From positions 6,059-11,883 of the forward strand of contig DFKO01000189.1 in NCBI GenBank assembly GCA_002373855.1: a DNA stretch of 5,825 bases, read 5' to 3'. Source of the DNA: Lachnospiraceae bacterium UBA3643. GTDB taxonomy: Bacteria; Bacillota; Clostridia; Lachnospirales; Lachnospiraceae. Position numbers and translations under genes: made by a program. Positions 1-5,825 of this stretch are shown one piece after another (position 1 is the first letter of the stretch; each line of letters starts with the position of its first letter). The notes beneath the pieces were generated by a model. It saw nothing but the letters and a program-made list of their open reading frames with translations. It ran no database searches and was not told where the DNA came from.

Positions 1-700
1 CGAATTCCTGAGGAACCGAAGATGATCCGTGAAGAACGATAGGGAATCCGGGAAGTCTCTTGATGCACTCCTCAAGTACGTCGAAACGAAGCGGAGGGGG
101 AACAAGGATGCCGTCAGCATTTCTTGTACACTGAGCTGCTGTGAACTTGTAAGCTCCGTGTGATGTACCGATAGCGATTGCAAGTGAGTCACAGCCTGTC
201 TTGTCAACAAACTCCTCAACCTCTTCAGGTCTTGTGTAAGCTTCCTTACCTGACTCTACTACTACCTCGTCCTCAATACCTGCAAGTGTACCAAGCTCTG
301 CCTCAACTACTACGCCGTGAGCGTGAGCGTACTCAACTACCTGCTTTGTAAGAGCGATGTTTTCCTCAAATGGCTTTGAAGATGCGTCGATCATAACTGA
401 TGTAAATCCACCGTCGATACAAGACTTGCAAAGCTCGAATGTATCGCCGTGATCAAGGTGAAGTGCGATGGGAATCTCGGGATTCTCTTCTACTGCTGCC
501 TCAACAAGCTTTACAAGGTATGTGTGGTTAGCGTAAGCACGTGCTCCCTTTGAAACCTGAAGGATAACAGGGCTCTTAAGCTCGCCTGCTGCCTCTGTGA
601 TTCCCTGCACGATTTCCATGTTGTTTACGTTGAAAGCTCCGATTGCATATCCGCCGTCATAGGCTTTCTTGAACATTTCTGTCGTTGTTACTAATGCCAT
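1..700 (-). CDS. fba: Class II fructose-1,6-bisphosphate aldolase, 3' end cut off by window edge
   Basis: This enzyme reversibly cleaves fructose-1,6-bisphosphate to dihydroxyacetone phosphate and glyceraldehyde-3-phosphate in cytoplasmic glycolysis and gluconeogenesis. I translated 233 codons from ATG at 700 with no stop; the frame runs off the left edge. About 70-80 C-terminal residues should be missing, since relatives are about 300-310 aa. The class II zinc-enzyme signature is visible: HLDHGD at 81-86 (catalytic Asp83, zinc ligand His84), VEAELG at 132-137, GTSHGAYK at 178-185 (His181) and LHGSS at 223-227 (His224). The N-terminus MALVTTTEMFKKAYDGGYA is typical of Lachnospiraceae-type enzymes. 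A strong GGAGG site 8 nt upstream fixes the start. A terminator separates it from the upstream operon, so it is probably its own transcription unit. Sixteen of its 17 leucine codons are CTT, as expected for a very highly expressed gene. A tagatose-bisphosphate aldolase of the same fold is the main alternative but is less likely. Confidence 0.95.
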   Translation of the reverse strand, partial: MALVTTTEMFKKAYDGGYAIGAFNVNNMEIVQGITEAAGELKSPVILQVSKGARAYANHTYLVKLVEAAVEENPEIPIALHLDHGDTFELCKSCIDGGFTSVMIDASSKPFEENIALTKQVVEYAHAHGVVVEAELGTLAGIEDEVVVESGKEAYTRPEEVEEFVDKTGCDSLAIAIGTSHGAYKFTAAQCTRNADGILVPPPLRFDVLEECIKRLPGFPIVLHGSSSVPQEF

Positions 701-708
701 TTTAATGA

Positions 709-713
709 CCTCC
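709..713 (-). promoter_or_regulatory. Ribosome binding site of fba
   Basis: The minus strand reads TGGAGGTC, with GGAGG ending 8 nt before the ATG at 700. This strong match to the anti-Shine-Dalgarno sequence at ideal spacing supports the chosen fba start and high translation. Confidence 0.85.
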
Positions 714-725
714 ATTTAATATTTA

Positions 726-766
726 TTGCGAAGTTGTATAACTCATGAACTTACACAAGTTCGCAA
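726..766 (-). promoter_or_regulatory. Putative fba promoter/operator region with nested inverted repeats
   Basis: The segment lies between the upstream terminator and fba, so a promoter is expected here. On the minus strand a -35-like TTGCGA (766-761) is followed by a weak -10-like TATACA (740-735). The spacing is long (20 nt), so the exact boxes are uncertain; a start near 728 would give a leader of about 28 nt. Two inverted repeats are directly visible. The inner one is a perfect 6-bp palindrome, GAACTT/AAGTTC, with a 4-nt centre (747-762). The outer one pairs 726-737 with 755-766, 11 of 12 positions matching, including a perfect TTGCGAA/TTCGCAA. Overlap with the presumed -35 and start region suggests an operator. 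No regulator can be named from sequence alone. Confidence 0.35.
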
Positions 767-785
767 CCGCTTCCTATTTTAACAT

Positions 786-830
786 AAAGAAAATAAAAAT
801 ACACCCCCGATTTATGATTATCGGAGGTGT
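786..830 (-). terminator. Rho-independent terminator of the glcK-murB-rapZ-whiA-yerB run
   Basis: On the minus strand an 11-bp stem, ACACCTCCGAT with ATCGGGGGTGT (positions 830-820 and 811-801), includes one U-G wobble and encloses an 8-nt loop. It is followed immediately by a U-rich tract, ATTTTTATTTTCTTT (800-786). The hairpin begins about 48 nt after the stop codon of the lipoprotein gene at 878. The plus-strand side has no T-tract, so it acts in one direction, ending the upstream operon and insulating fba. Confidence 0.85.
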
Positions 831-877
831 AAAACCCAAAAATTTATTATCTCCAAATATACATTTGTGCGAATATA

Positions 878-2068
878 TCACTCCAGCACCAGCTTATCCC
901 ATGTATCTTCGGGGCAGAGGGCGATGTATGTCTTGCCGACGTTAAGAGGGATGTCTACCTCGCTGCCGTATGCGTAGAAGTGTGTCATGGACATCTCGTT
1001 TTCGTTTACCCATGTGATCTTTACGCACTTGCCTTCTGTGATGAAGTAGCCCTCGCCTGATGACTCCATGTAAGGATAAAACATATATCCGTTTGTATCA
1101 TACTGATAAAGGGGAGCCTCATAGATGATGACATTCTCAAATGATGTCACTTTGTTGTCATCAAGGGGATCGATGTGCTCACGGCCGTACTCCCAGTACT
1201 CATACTTTTTGGTCTCCTCATTGTACTTAAGCTCAGAGCAGTTATGAGGGAAGTTGCCTGAGAGGTCGATATGTGTAACCTCAGTAACTGTTCCGTAGTC
1301 CTCAAGGTTTACACCATCACTTGTATGATCAAATGTAAAGTGTCTGCCTCTGTAGTACTCATTATATGTAGTTGAGAAGCCTGCCTTGTCGATACGCTCA
1401 AGGAGACCTGCGTAGCTGTTGCCTGTATTGGGGTTGGTATATCCCTCACTTGTGACATACTCTGAGTAAAAGTCTGCCTTGCCTGTGGTAAATCTGGCAA
1501 ATCCGCCGCTAAGGTGATTTACGTATGATCTCGTCGTAAAGTAAGGATCTACATAGATAGCCGGGCCTCCGTCATGGACGAGGATAGCGTTGTATTCACC
1601 ACTGAGAACAATGTTTGTAGGTCTGGTACTTCTGATATTTCCAAACTGCTCAAGGTTCTGCCAGTCCTTTACTATACACATGAGACGTGTGATTCTGTTG
1701 TTTGCTGTAGAGTTGACCATCTCATATACGATGTCGGCGCTGTTGACACCATAGTGGTCAAGAGCTGTAGACTCGTTATCCACCATGAATGCACAGGGAC
1801 GCTGATCCTCAAGGGCCTCATCGATAAACTCACCTGTAAGCTCACTCTCGTACATGCCTTCCGGTACCTCGAATGTATCAGCCTCGGGAGCTGCTACGTC
1901 CTCGCCGGTTCCTGCAGTGCCGTTCTCGATATCGTTAAAATCGATTACCTCAGGCTGGTTCTGGCTGGCTGTATCGCCACCTGCTGCCACATCTGTGTTG
2001 CCACAGCCAAAACACATCGCTGCCGCCATCATTGCTGTGCATAATAATGCTAATGTTTTCTTTTTCAT
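878..2068 (-). CDS. DUF3048 (YerB-like) putative lipoprotein
   Basis: This 396-aa protein is probably exported and lipid-anchored on the outer face of the membrane. Its molecular function is unknown. Residues 1-22 form a signal peptide: lysines at 2-4, a hydrophobic stretch at 5-20, and a likely lipidated Cys22 in MCFGCGN. A low-complexity acidic linker (about 23-80) follows, as is usual for lipoproteins. The DUF3048 N-terminal domain spans about 85-235, with RPCAFMVDN (90-98), ADIVYE (111-116), ITRLMCIV (126-133), IRSTRP (145-150) and AILVHDGGP (161-169). The C-terminal DUF3048 domain follows at about 255-395, with FENVIIYEAP (310-319). Bacillus YerB belongs to this family. The ATG at 2068 has a purine-rich AAGAGGAAAAC just upstream and places the signal peptide correctly. 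The gene lies 47 nt after whiA and is last before the terminator. Assignment to the family is firm; role is not. Confidence 0.88.
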   Translation of the reverse strand: MKKKTLALLCTAMMAAAMCFGCGNTDVAAGGDTASQNQPEVIDFNDIENGTAGTGEDVAAPEADTFEVPEGMYESELTGEFIDEALEDQRPCAFMVDNESTALDHYGVNSADIVYEMVNSTANNRITRLMCIVKDWQNLEQFGNIRSTRPTNIVLSGEYNAILVHDGGPAIYVDPYFTTRSYVNHLSGGFARFTTGKADFYSEYVTSEGYTNPNTGNSYAGLLERIDKAGFSTTYNEYYRGRHFTFDHTSDGVNLEDYGTVTEVTHIDLSGNFPHNCSELKYNEETKKYEYWEYGREHIDPLDDNKVTSFENVIIYEAPLYQYDTNGYMFYPYMESSGEGYFITEGKCVKITWVNENEMSMTHFYAYGSEVDIPLNVGKTYIALCPEDTWDKLVLE

Positions 2069-2115
2069 GTTTTCCTCTTTTCCTTTTATATTTTAATTAT
2101 TAAATTTATATAATT
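2069..2115. other. AT-rich spacer between whiA and the DUF3048 gene
   Basis: This 47-nt gap is about 87% A+T and is the longest gap inside the gene run. No hairpin terminator is seen. The only evident signal is the purine-rich ribosome binding site AGAGGAAAAC directly before the ATG at 2068. Several TATAAA-like strings occur on the minus strand, but none has a credible -35 at proper distance, so I do not call a promoter. Read-through from whiA is the simplest reading. Confidence 0.5.
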
Positions 2116-3045
2116 TTATCTTTCACTATCCGCTATCTCCGACAACTTCCTCAGACGATGATTCACGCATGACTTGCTGACCGGAGGGTCGCACATCTCC
2201 CCGAGTTCCTTTAAGGATATGTCAGGATACTCAAGGCGCAGGAGCCCGATCTCCCGAAGTGTCTCAGGCAGTTTATCGAGTTTGCCAAGGTCCCTTAAGC
2301 GCTCTATATCCGCTTTCTGTCGGCTACCTGCGTTGGCACTCTTTATGAGGTTTGCCGTCTCGCAGTTGACCTTGCGGTTTAAGTTGTTTCTAAACTCCTT
2401 CATGACGATGGAGTTTTCCATATTCAGGAGAGAGCTGTGGGCGCCCATGATATTCAGGCAGTCCACTATCTGCTGGCCTTCCTTTACATAGAGGACGTAA
2501 CCGTTTTTCCGGGTGGTCATCTTAGCCATTATATCATAATGCGAGAGCATGTCTTGTATCTGACGGAGTTTCTCCGGATGGGTACCGGCAAATTCAAGGT
2601 GGTAGCTCTTTTCCGGGTCCGTCACACTGCCACAGCACAGGAATGCTGTCTGGAGATATGTCCTCACGCAGCATGCCGACTTTATGAGCACCGGCGATAT
2701 CTCATGGCATATATGCACCATGCCGTCATTATCTTTACGGAGCTTTATCCTGCAGTACTCAAATATTTTTCCGATTGACTCCTCGTCGGATATGACTATC
2801 CTGCAGCTCTTCTTATCATCAATGCCTGAGGAGGATGTTTTTATTTCATACAGCTTTGATAAAAGCATACTCACCCTGCCCAGGTAATCCTCATGCTCGC
2901 TCTCAAATATGAGAGTCATCCTATCGTTTGTCACGCCTATACGGGACATGTTTACGATATATCCTGTGACCTCGGCTATCATGCAGTGTCTCGCCGTCAC
3001 GGGCTTGCTCATCATTTCATTTTTTACATCAGATGAAAATGACAT
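2116..3045 (-). CDS. whiA: DNA-binding protein WhiA
   Basis: WhiA is a conserved Gram-positive DNA-binding protein. It controls sporulation in Streptomyces and affects cell division and chromosome segregation in Bacillus. The family combines an N-terminal domain related to LAGLIDADG homing endonucleases (inactive as a nuclease) with a C-terminal helix-turn-helix. From ATG at 3045 it is 309 aa. Visible landmarks are MSFSSDVKNE (1-10), CCVRTYLQTAFLCCGSV (125-141), SYHLEF (147-152), GYVLYVKEG (182-190), NIMGAHSSLL (198-207) and NCETANLIKSA (227-237). The HTH region is LEYPDISLKELGEM...SKSCVNHRLRKL (about 271-301). An in-frame ATG at 3066 would add 7 residues and overlap rapZ by 17 nt. I chose 3045 because family members start at MSF, although neither start has a strong ribosome binding site. 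The start lies 4 nt after the rapZ stop, indicating translational coupling. Confidence 0.93.
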   Translation of the reverse strand: MSFSSDVKNEMMSKPVTARHCMIAEVTGYIVNMSRIGVTNDRMTLIFESEHEDYLGRVSMLLSKLYEIKTSSSGIDDKKSCRIVISDEESIGKIFEYCRIKLRKDNDGMVHICHEISPVLIKSACCVRTYLQTAFLCCGSVTDPEKSYHLEFAGTHPEKLRQIQDMLSHYDIMAKMTTRKNGYVLYVKEGQQIVDCLNIMGAHSSLLNMENSIVMKEFRNNLNRKVNCETANLIKSANAGSRQKADIERLRDLGKLDKLPETLREIGLLRLEYPDISLKELGEMCDPPVSKSCVNHRLRKLSEIADSER

Positions 3046-3049
3046 TTTT

Positions 3050-3913
3050 TTATTTAAGGGCCTCATCTCTGTGGGTAACAGAGAGTCCGAATTTCTCTTT
3101 TTTACCTTTTAATCTGTTATAAAGCTCATTGGCCAGGGTGACTGACCTGTGCTTGCCTCCCGTACAGCCTATGCCGATGACGAGCTGGTGCTTGCCCTCT
3201 TTTACATAATTGGGTATGAGGAACTCCACCATATCATCCAGCTTATCAAGAAAGATGGTTGCCTCGTCAAAGCTCATGACGTAGTCGTGGACCGGCTTGT
3301 CATTACCTGTCTTTGGCTTAAGCTCCTCTATATAAAATGGATTTGGCAGGAATCTTACATCAAATACCAGGTCCGCATCGGCCGGTATACCGTACTTAAA
3401 TCCGAATGATACTATCCTGATCATCAGGGAGTTGTACTCCTCATTATGGACAAATATCTTGTTTATCTCTTCGTTAAGATCTCTGACTAACAGATTACTT
3501 GTGTCAAAAATATAATTGGCTTTCTTTTTGATCTTTTTGAGGATCTCCCGCTCTTTCTTTATGCCGTCCTCCACAGAGCCGTCGCCGGCAAGAGGATGGA
3601 TACGTCTCGTCTCCTTGTATCTCTTTATGAGAGTCTTGTCTGACGCTTCCATGAATACGATTTCGTACTCAACATTATTTTTCTTAAGGTTATTAAGAGC
3701 CTTCTCCGTATCTGCAAAGTTCTGATCCGCCCTGACATCTATACCAAGGGCTACCTTTGTGATCTCACCGTTTGGTGTCATCAGGAGTTCAAAGAATTTA
3801 TCGATGAGGGGCACAGGGAGATTGTCGACGCAGTAGTATCCTGCATCCTCAAGGAGTCTCATACATGTCCTTTTTCCACCGCCGCTCATACCGGTCACTA
3901 TCACAAATCGCAT
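3050..3913 (-). CDS. rapZ: RapZ/YvcJ nucleotide-binding protein (RNase adapter family)
   Basis: This 287-aa protein has the usual RapZ family length. In E. coli RapZ binds glucosamine-6-phosphate and delivers the GlmZ small RNA to RNase E, tuning GlmS. In Firmicutes the orthologue YvcJ hydrolyses nucleotides, and its RNA role is not established. The N-terminal P-loop is GMSGGGKRT (8-16), where an arginine replaces the usual Ser/Thr after the lysine. Then come DAGYYCVDNLP (23-33), IDVRADQNF (58-66) and the Walker B-like EIVFMEAS (84-91) with RYKETRRIHPL (98-108). The C-terminal domain shows DADLVFDVRFLPNP (179-192), TGNDKPV (202-208) and GCTGGKHRSV (249-258), the last being the conserved ligand-binding region. 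ATG at 3913 lies 2 nt after the murB stop, with a GGAG 10 nt upstream inside murB. Family assignment is secure. Confidence 0.95.
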   Translation of the reverse strand: MRFVIVTGMSGGGKRTCMRLLEDAGYYCVDNLPVPLIDKFFELLMTPNGEITKVALGIDVRADQNFADTEKALNNLKKNNVEYEIVFMEASDKTLIKRYKETRRIHPLAGDGSVEDGIKKEREILKKIKKKANYIFDTSNLLVRDLNEEINKIFVHNEEYNSLMIRIVSFGFKYGIPADADLVFDVRFLPNPFYIEELKPKTGNDKPVHDYVMSFDEATIFLDKLDDMVEFLIPNYVKEGKHQLVIGIGCTGGKHRSVTLANELYNRLKGKKEKFGLSVTHRDEALK

Positions 3914-3915
3914 AC

Positions 3916-4827
3916 CTAAAATTCTCCAAGCATTATTACTTCAGGCTCAAGGGTTACACCGCTTTCTTTGTACACCCTGTCCTTTACATCACTCATCAAT
4001 TTATAAAAATCAGACGCTGTGCCATTATCTTTATTGACACAAAATCCCGCATGCTTTTCCGATACACATGCTCCGCCTACCGTATATCCCTTTAGTCCCG
4101 CATCCTCTATGAGCTTTGCGGCAAAGTACCCTGCAGGTCTCTTAAAGGTAGACCCTGCGGAAGGATATTCAAGGGGCTGTTTCTCACGCCTTTTTTTATT
4201 AAGCTCATCCATCGTATTTTTGATGGATTCCTTATCCCCTTTATTTAACTTAAATACTGTCTCAATTACAATCAGTTTCCGGCGCTTTAATATGCTGTCC
4301 CTGTATCCGAATGCCATTTCTTCATTAGAGTACTCGGATACATCGCCGTTTTCGTCCATGACCTTTACCGATACGACTGCGTCCTTCATCTCGCCGCCGT
4401 ATGCACCGGCATTCATCACCATGGCTCCGCCTACAGATCCCGGGATACCTGATGCAAACTCGAGACCCGTGAGTGAATTATCAAGAGCCGTCCTTGCAAC
4501 TGATGATAATAATGCTGCTGCCCCGGCCTTTATCATATCGCCCTCTGCCGTTACCTTGTCAAAATCCCCGGCTAATCTGATTACCGGTATATCAAGACCT
4601 TTATCGCTGACGAGTATATTGCTGCCGTTTCCGAGCAGGAAATAATCCGACTTTACGCTTTTAAAAACACGGATTAATTCGCCAAGTGCAGCCATGGTCT
4701 TAACAGTCACAAAGACATGGGCCTTCCCACCCATCTTCAGGGTGGTATGGAGACTCATGTCCTCGTCACATTTTAAATCCACATCATTTATGCTTTTAAT
4801 TAAACTGATTGTATCCTGTGTAATCAT
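3916..4827 (-). CDS. murB: UDP-N-acetylenolpyruvoylglucosamine reductase (UDP-N-acetylmuramate dehydrogenase)
   Basis: MurB is a cytoplasmic flavoenzyme that uses NADPH and FAD to reduce UDP-GlcNAc-enolpyruvate to UDP-N-acetylmuramate, the second committed step of peptidoglycan precursor synthesis. At 303 aa it matches the shorter type II form common in Firmicutes. FAD-binding motifs are LGNGSNILVSD (65-75) and SGIPGSVGGAMVMNAGAYGG (126-145). Catalytic residues by homology are Arg176 in GYRDS, Ser226 in PSAGSTFKRP (proton donor) and Glu296 in LEPEV near the C-terminus. All are present, so the enzyme should be active. ATG at 4827 lies 14 nt after the glucokinase stop. The preceding GGTAGGCCGG is a weak ribosome binding site, so coupling to glucokinase translation is plausible. 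The stop is 2 nt before rapZ. Leucine codons are mixed (TTA, CTC, CTG, CTT among the first ten), unlike fba. Confidence 0.96.
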   Translation of the reverse strand: MITQDTISLIKSINDVDLKCDEDMSLHTTLKMGGKAHVFVTVKTMAALGELIRVFKSVKSDYFLLGNGSNILVSDKGLDIPVIRLAGDFDKVTAEGDMIKAGAAALLSSVARTALDNSLTGLEFASGIPGSVGGAMVMNAGAYGGEMKDAVVSVKVMDENGDVSEYSNEEMAFGYRDSILKRRKLIVIETVFKLNKGDKESIKNTMDELNKKRREKQPLEYPSAGSTFKRPAGYFAAKLIEDAGLKGYTVGGACVSEKHAGFCVNKDNGTASDFYKLMSDVKDRVYKESGVTLEPEVIMLGEF

Positions 4828-4841
4828 CCGGCCTACCGCAA

Positions 4842-5783
4842 TTATTCACCGAGTACCAGCTTTGCTGCACCATAAATACCGGCATCGTTGCCAAGTGTAG
4901 CCAGTGCAAACTTTACTTCTCTTGAGCCGTTAAATACATACTTCTGATATGAAGGCTTGATATAGTCGATGAGAATCTCTCCTGCCTTTGACACGCCTCC
5001 GCCGATTACAAATATTTCAGGGTTAACCACGCCTGCAACTGCTGCCAGGCCCTTACCCAGGTACTTACCGAATGTATTGGCTATCTCGATAGCCACGCTG
5101 TCGCTGATCTTTACTGCATCCCATACGGTCTTTGAGTTTACTTCCTCATCACGCAGGACGCTTGTCTTGTCATCCTCTGCGAGGCGGCGTTTTGCAAGTC
5201 TTACCACACCTGTGGCAGATGTATACTGCTCAAGGCATCCCTTGTTGCCGCATCCACAGCTTTCCGTCTCATTATCCTCTACATGGATATGGCCGATCTC
5301 TCCGCCTGCTCCCGTAGAACCTGTTAATATCTTGCCGTCAATGATGATGCCGCCGCCGACACCTGTACCGAGGGTTACGGCTACCATGTTTTTATGGCCT
5401 TTACCGCCGCCCTTCCACATCTCGCCAAGAGCTGCCACGTTTGCATCATTACCTGCCTCGACTTTGATTCCGTCAAGGAGATCGCTGAGTGTGTTTCTCA
5501 CGGAGAATACTCCCCATCCGAGGTTGGCTGCCTTATAAATTACACCGTCCTTATCGACAGGTCCCGGTACACCTATACCTACACCGATGACATCTTCCTT
5601 TGACAGATTATTTTCTGTCATATTTTTCTTGATTGACTCTGCTATATCAGGAAGGATGTGCTTCCCGCCGTGATCCTTAACAGTTGGAATCTCCCATTTT
5701 GTGATGACATTTCCCTCTGTATCAAAAAGTCCCATCTTTACTGTTGTACCGCCAAGGTCTACTCCGTATAATCTCTTGCTCAT
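4842..5783 (-). CDS. glcK: ROK-family glucokinase
   Basis: This cytoplasmic kinase phosphorylates glucose to glucose-6-phosphate with ATP, serving non-PTS glucose and glucose released from oligosaccharides. It is 313 aa, the usual size. The N-terminal ATP phosphate-binding motif is GVDLGGTTVKMG (7-18). GVGIGVPGPVD (67-77) follows. The catalytic base is Asp113 in GNDANVAA. TLGTGVGGGII (137-147) is the second phosphate motif. GEIGH (161-165) supplies the sugar-binding Glu162 and His165. The CGCGNKGCLEQ segment (176-186) gives the zinc-binding cysteines Cys176, Cys178 and Cys183, with Glu185 contacting sugar. VIGGGVSKAG (259-268) is the C-terminal adenosine motif. No helix-turn-helix precedes the kinase fold, so it is an enzyme, not a ROK repressor. 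ATG at 5783 follows a strong AGGAGG. Another ROK sugar kinase specificity is possible, but the GlcK-type zinc motif favours glucose. Confidence 0.92.
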   Translation of the reverse strand: MSKRLYGVDLGGTTVKMGLFDTEGNVITKWEIPTVKDHGGKHILPDIAESIKKNMTENNLSKEDVIGVGIGVPGPVDKDGVIYKAANLGWGVFSVRNTLSDLLDGIKVEAGNDANVAALGEMWKGGGKGHKNMVAVTLGTGVGGGIIIDGKILTGSTGAGGEIGHIHVEDNETESCGCGNKGCLEQYTSATGVVRLAKRRLAEDDKTSVLRDEEVNSKTVWDAVKISDSVAIEIANTFGKYLGKGLAAVAGVVNPEIFVIGGGVSKAGEILIDYIKPSYQKYVFNGSREVKFALATLGNDAGIYGAAKLVLGE

Positions 5784-5785
5784 TT

Positions 5786-5825
5786 TTATTCCTCCTGAAA
5801 GATCCCGCGGCCTGCGCGAAATGCT
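5786..5825 (-). other. Possible 3' tail of an upstream gene overlapping the glcK ribosome binding site
   Basis: On the minus strand one frame entering from the right edge reads AFRAGRGIFQEE and stops at TAA (5788-5786), 2 nt before the glcK ATG. If coding, an upstream gene would end on top of the AGGAGG, and glcK would be an internal operon gene. Only 12 codons are visible, too few to recognise a family. The stretch 5806-5819 is GC-rich compared with other gene boundaries here. It could equally be non-coding leader. Confidence 0.2.
5791..5796 (-). promoter_or_regulatory. Ribosome binding site of glcK
   Basis: The minus strand carries AGGAGG 7 nt before the ATG at 5783, a perfect Shine-Dalgarno sequence that fixes the glucokinase start. 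The frame stays open to the right edge of the window, but no ATG, GTG or TTG occurs upstream, so extension is not supported. Confidence 0.85.

Noticed and set aside
801..830. Bidirectional terminator or riboswitch at the hairpin
   Set aside because: Only the minus-strand side has a U-tract, and the hairpin sits downstream of a stop codon with no larger conserved fold visible upstream of fba.
745..945. 66-codon plus-strand open frame crossing the fba-yerB intergenic region
   Set aside because: It runs through the terminator hairpin and into the antisense of the lipoprotein C-terminus. No ribosome binding site is seen and nothing resembles a known small protein.
1574..2044. 156-codon plus-strand open frame opposite the DUF3048 gene
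   Set aside because: It is the complement of a conserved domain and signal peptide region. The Cys/His-rich translation has no recognisable motif.
2069..2115. Promoter with TATAAA-like boxes before the DUF3048 gene
   Set aside because: The region is so AT-rich that such strings arise by chance. The only -35-like sequence (TTGTCG in the whiA end) is too far from the candidates.
4019..4645. 208-codon plus-strand open frame opposite murB
   Set aside because: It is antisense to an unmistakable MurB with all catalytic residues. It has no recognisable domain and is Ser/Pro/Leu-rich, as expected for the complement of a coding frame. No ribosome binding site or promoter supports it.
4969..5538. 189-codon plus-strand open frame opposite glcK
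   Set aside because: It is antisense to the conserved ROK kinase domain and its Pro/Ser/Thr-rich composition is typical of a shadow frame.

Overview
The window looks like a chromosomal housekeeping segment from a low-to-moderate GC Gram-positive bacterium of the Clostridia, most likely family Lachnospiraceae (Butyrivibrio/Roseburia-like). This placement is inferred from the protein style of the class II aldolase, the WhiA/RapZ/MurB gene order and the AT-rich intergenic regions with GGAGG-type ribosome binding sites. It has not been checked by database search. All six genes lie on the minus strand. I see no mobile element, CRISPR array, tRNA or rRNA.

Read in the direction of transcription (right to left), the layout starts with a ROK-family glucokinase (5783-4842) that has a strong AGGAGG site. 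A tight run follows: murB (4827-3916), rapZ (3913-3050), whiA (3045-2116) and a DUF3048/YerB-like lipoprotein gene (2068-878). The gaps are 14, 2, 4 and 47 nt, and I see no terminator inside the run. A clear rho-independent terminator (830-786) closes it. After the terminator comes a separate unit, the class II fructose-bisphosphate aldolase gene fba. It starts at 700, has its own strong ribosome binding site and an inverted-repeat-rich leader, and runs off the left edge with 233 codons visible.

Together the genes join sugar phosphorylation (glucokinase), peptidoglycan precursor synthesis (MurB), the RapZ nucleotide-binding regulator and the WhiA DNA-binding protein. RapZ is linked to amino-sugar sensing in E. 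coli and to carbon metabolism and cell-wall physiology in Firmicutes; WhiA is linked to division and chromosome segregation in Firmicutes. A secreted, membrane-anchored lipoprotein of unknown function completes the set. The separate glycolytic aldolase gene shows the extreme codon bias of a highly expressed gene.

I did not find a convincing previously undescribed system. The points most worth a second look are an arginine in the RapZ Walker A motif where Ser/Thr is usual, and the nested inverted repeats in the fba leader. Lesser points are the ambiguous whiA start and the unusual lipobox of the DUF3048 protein.
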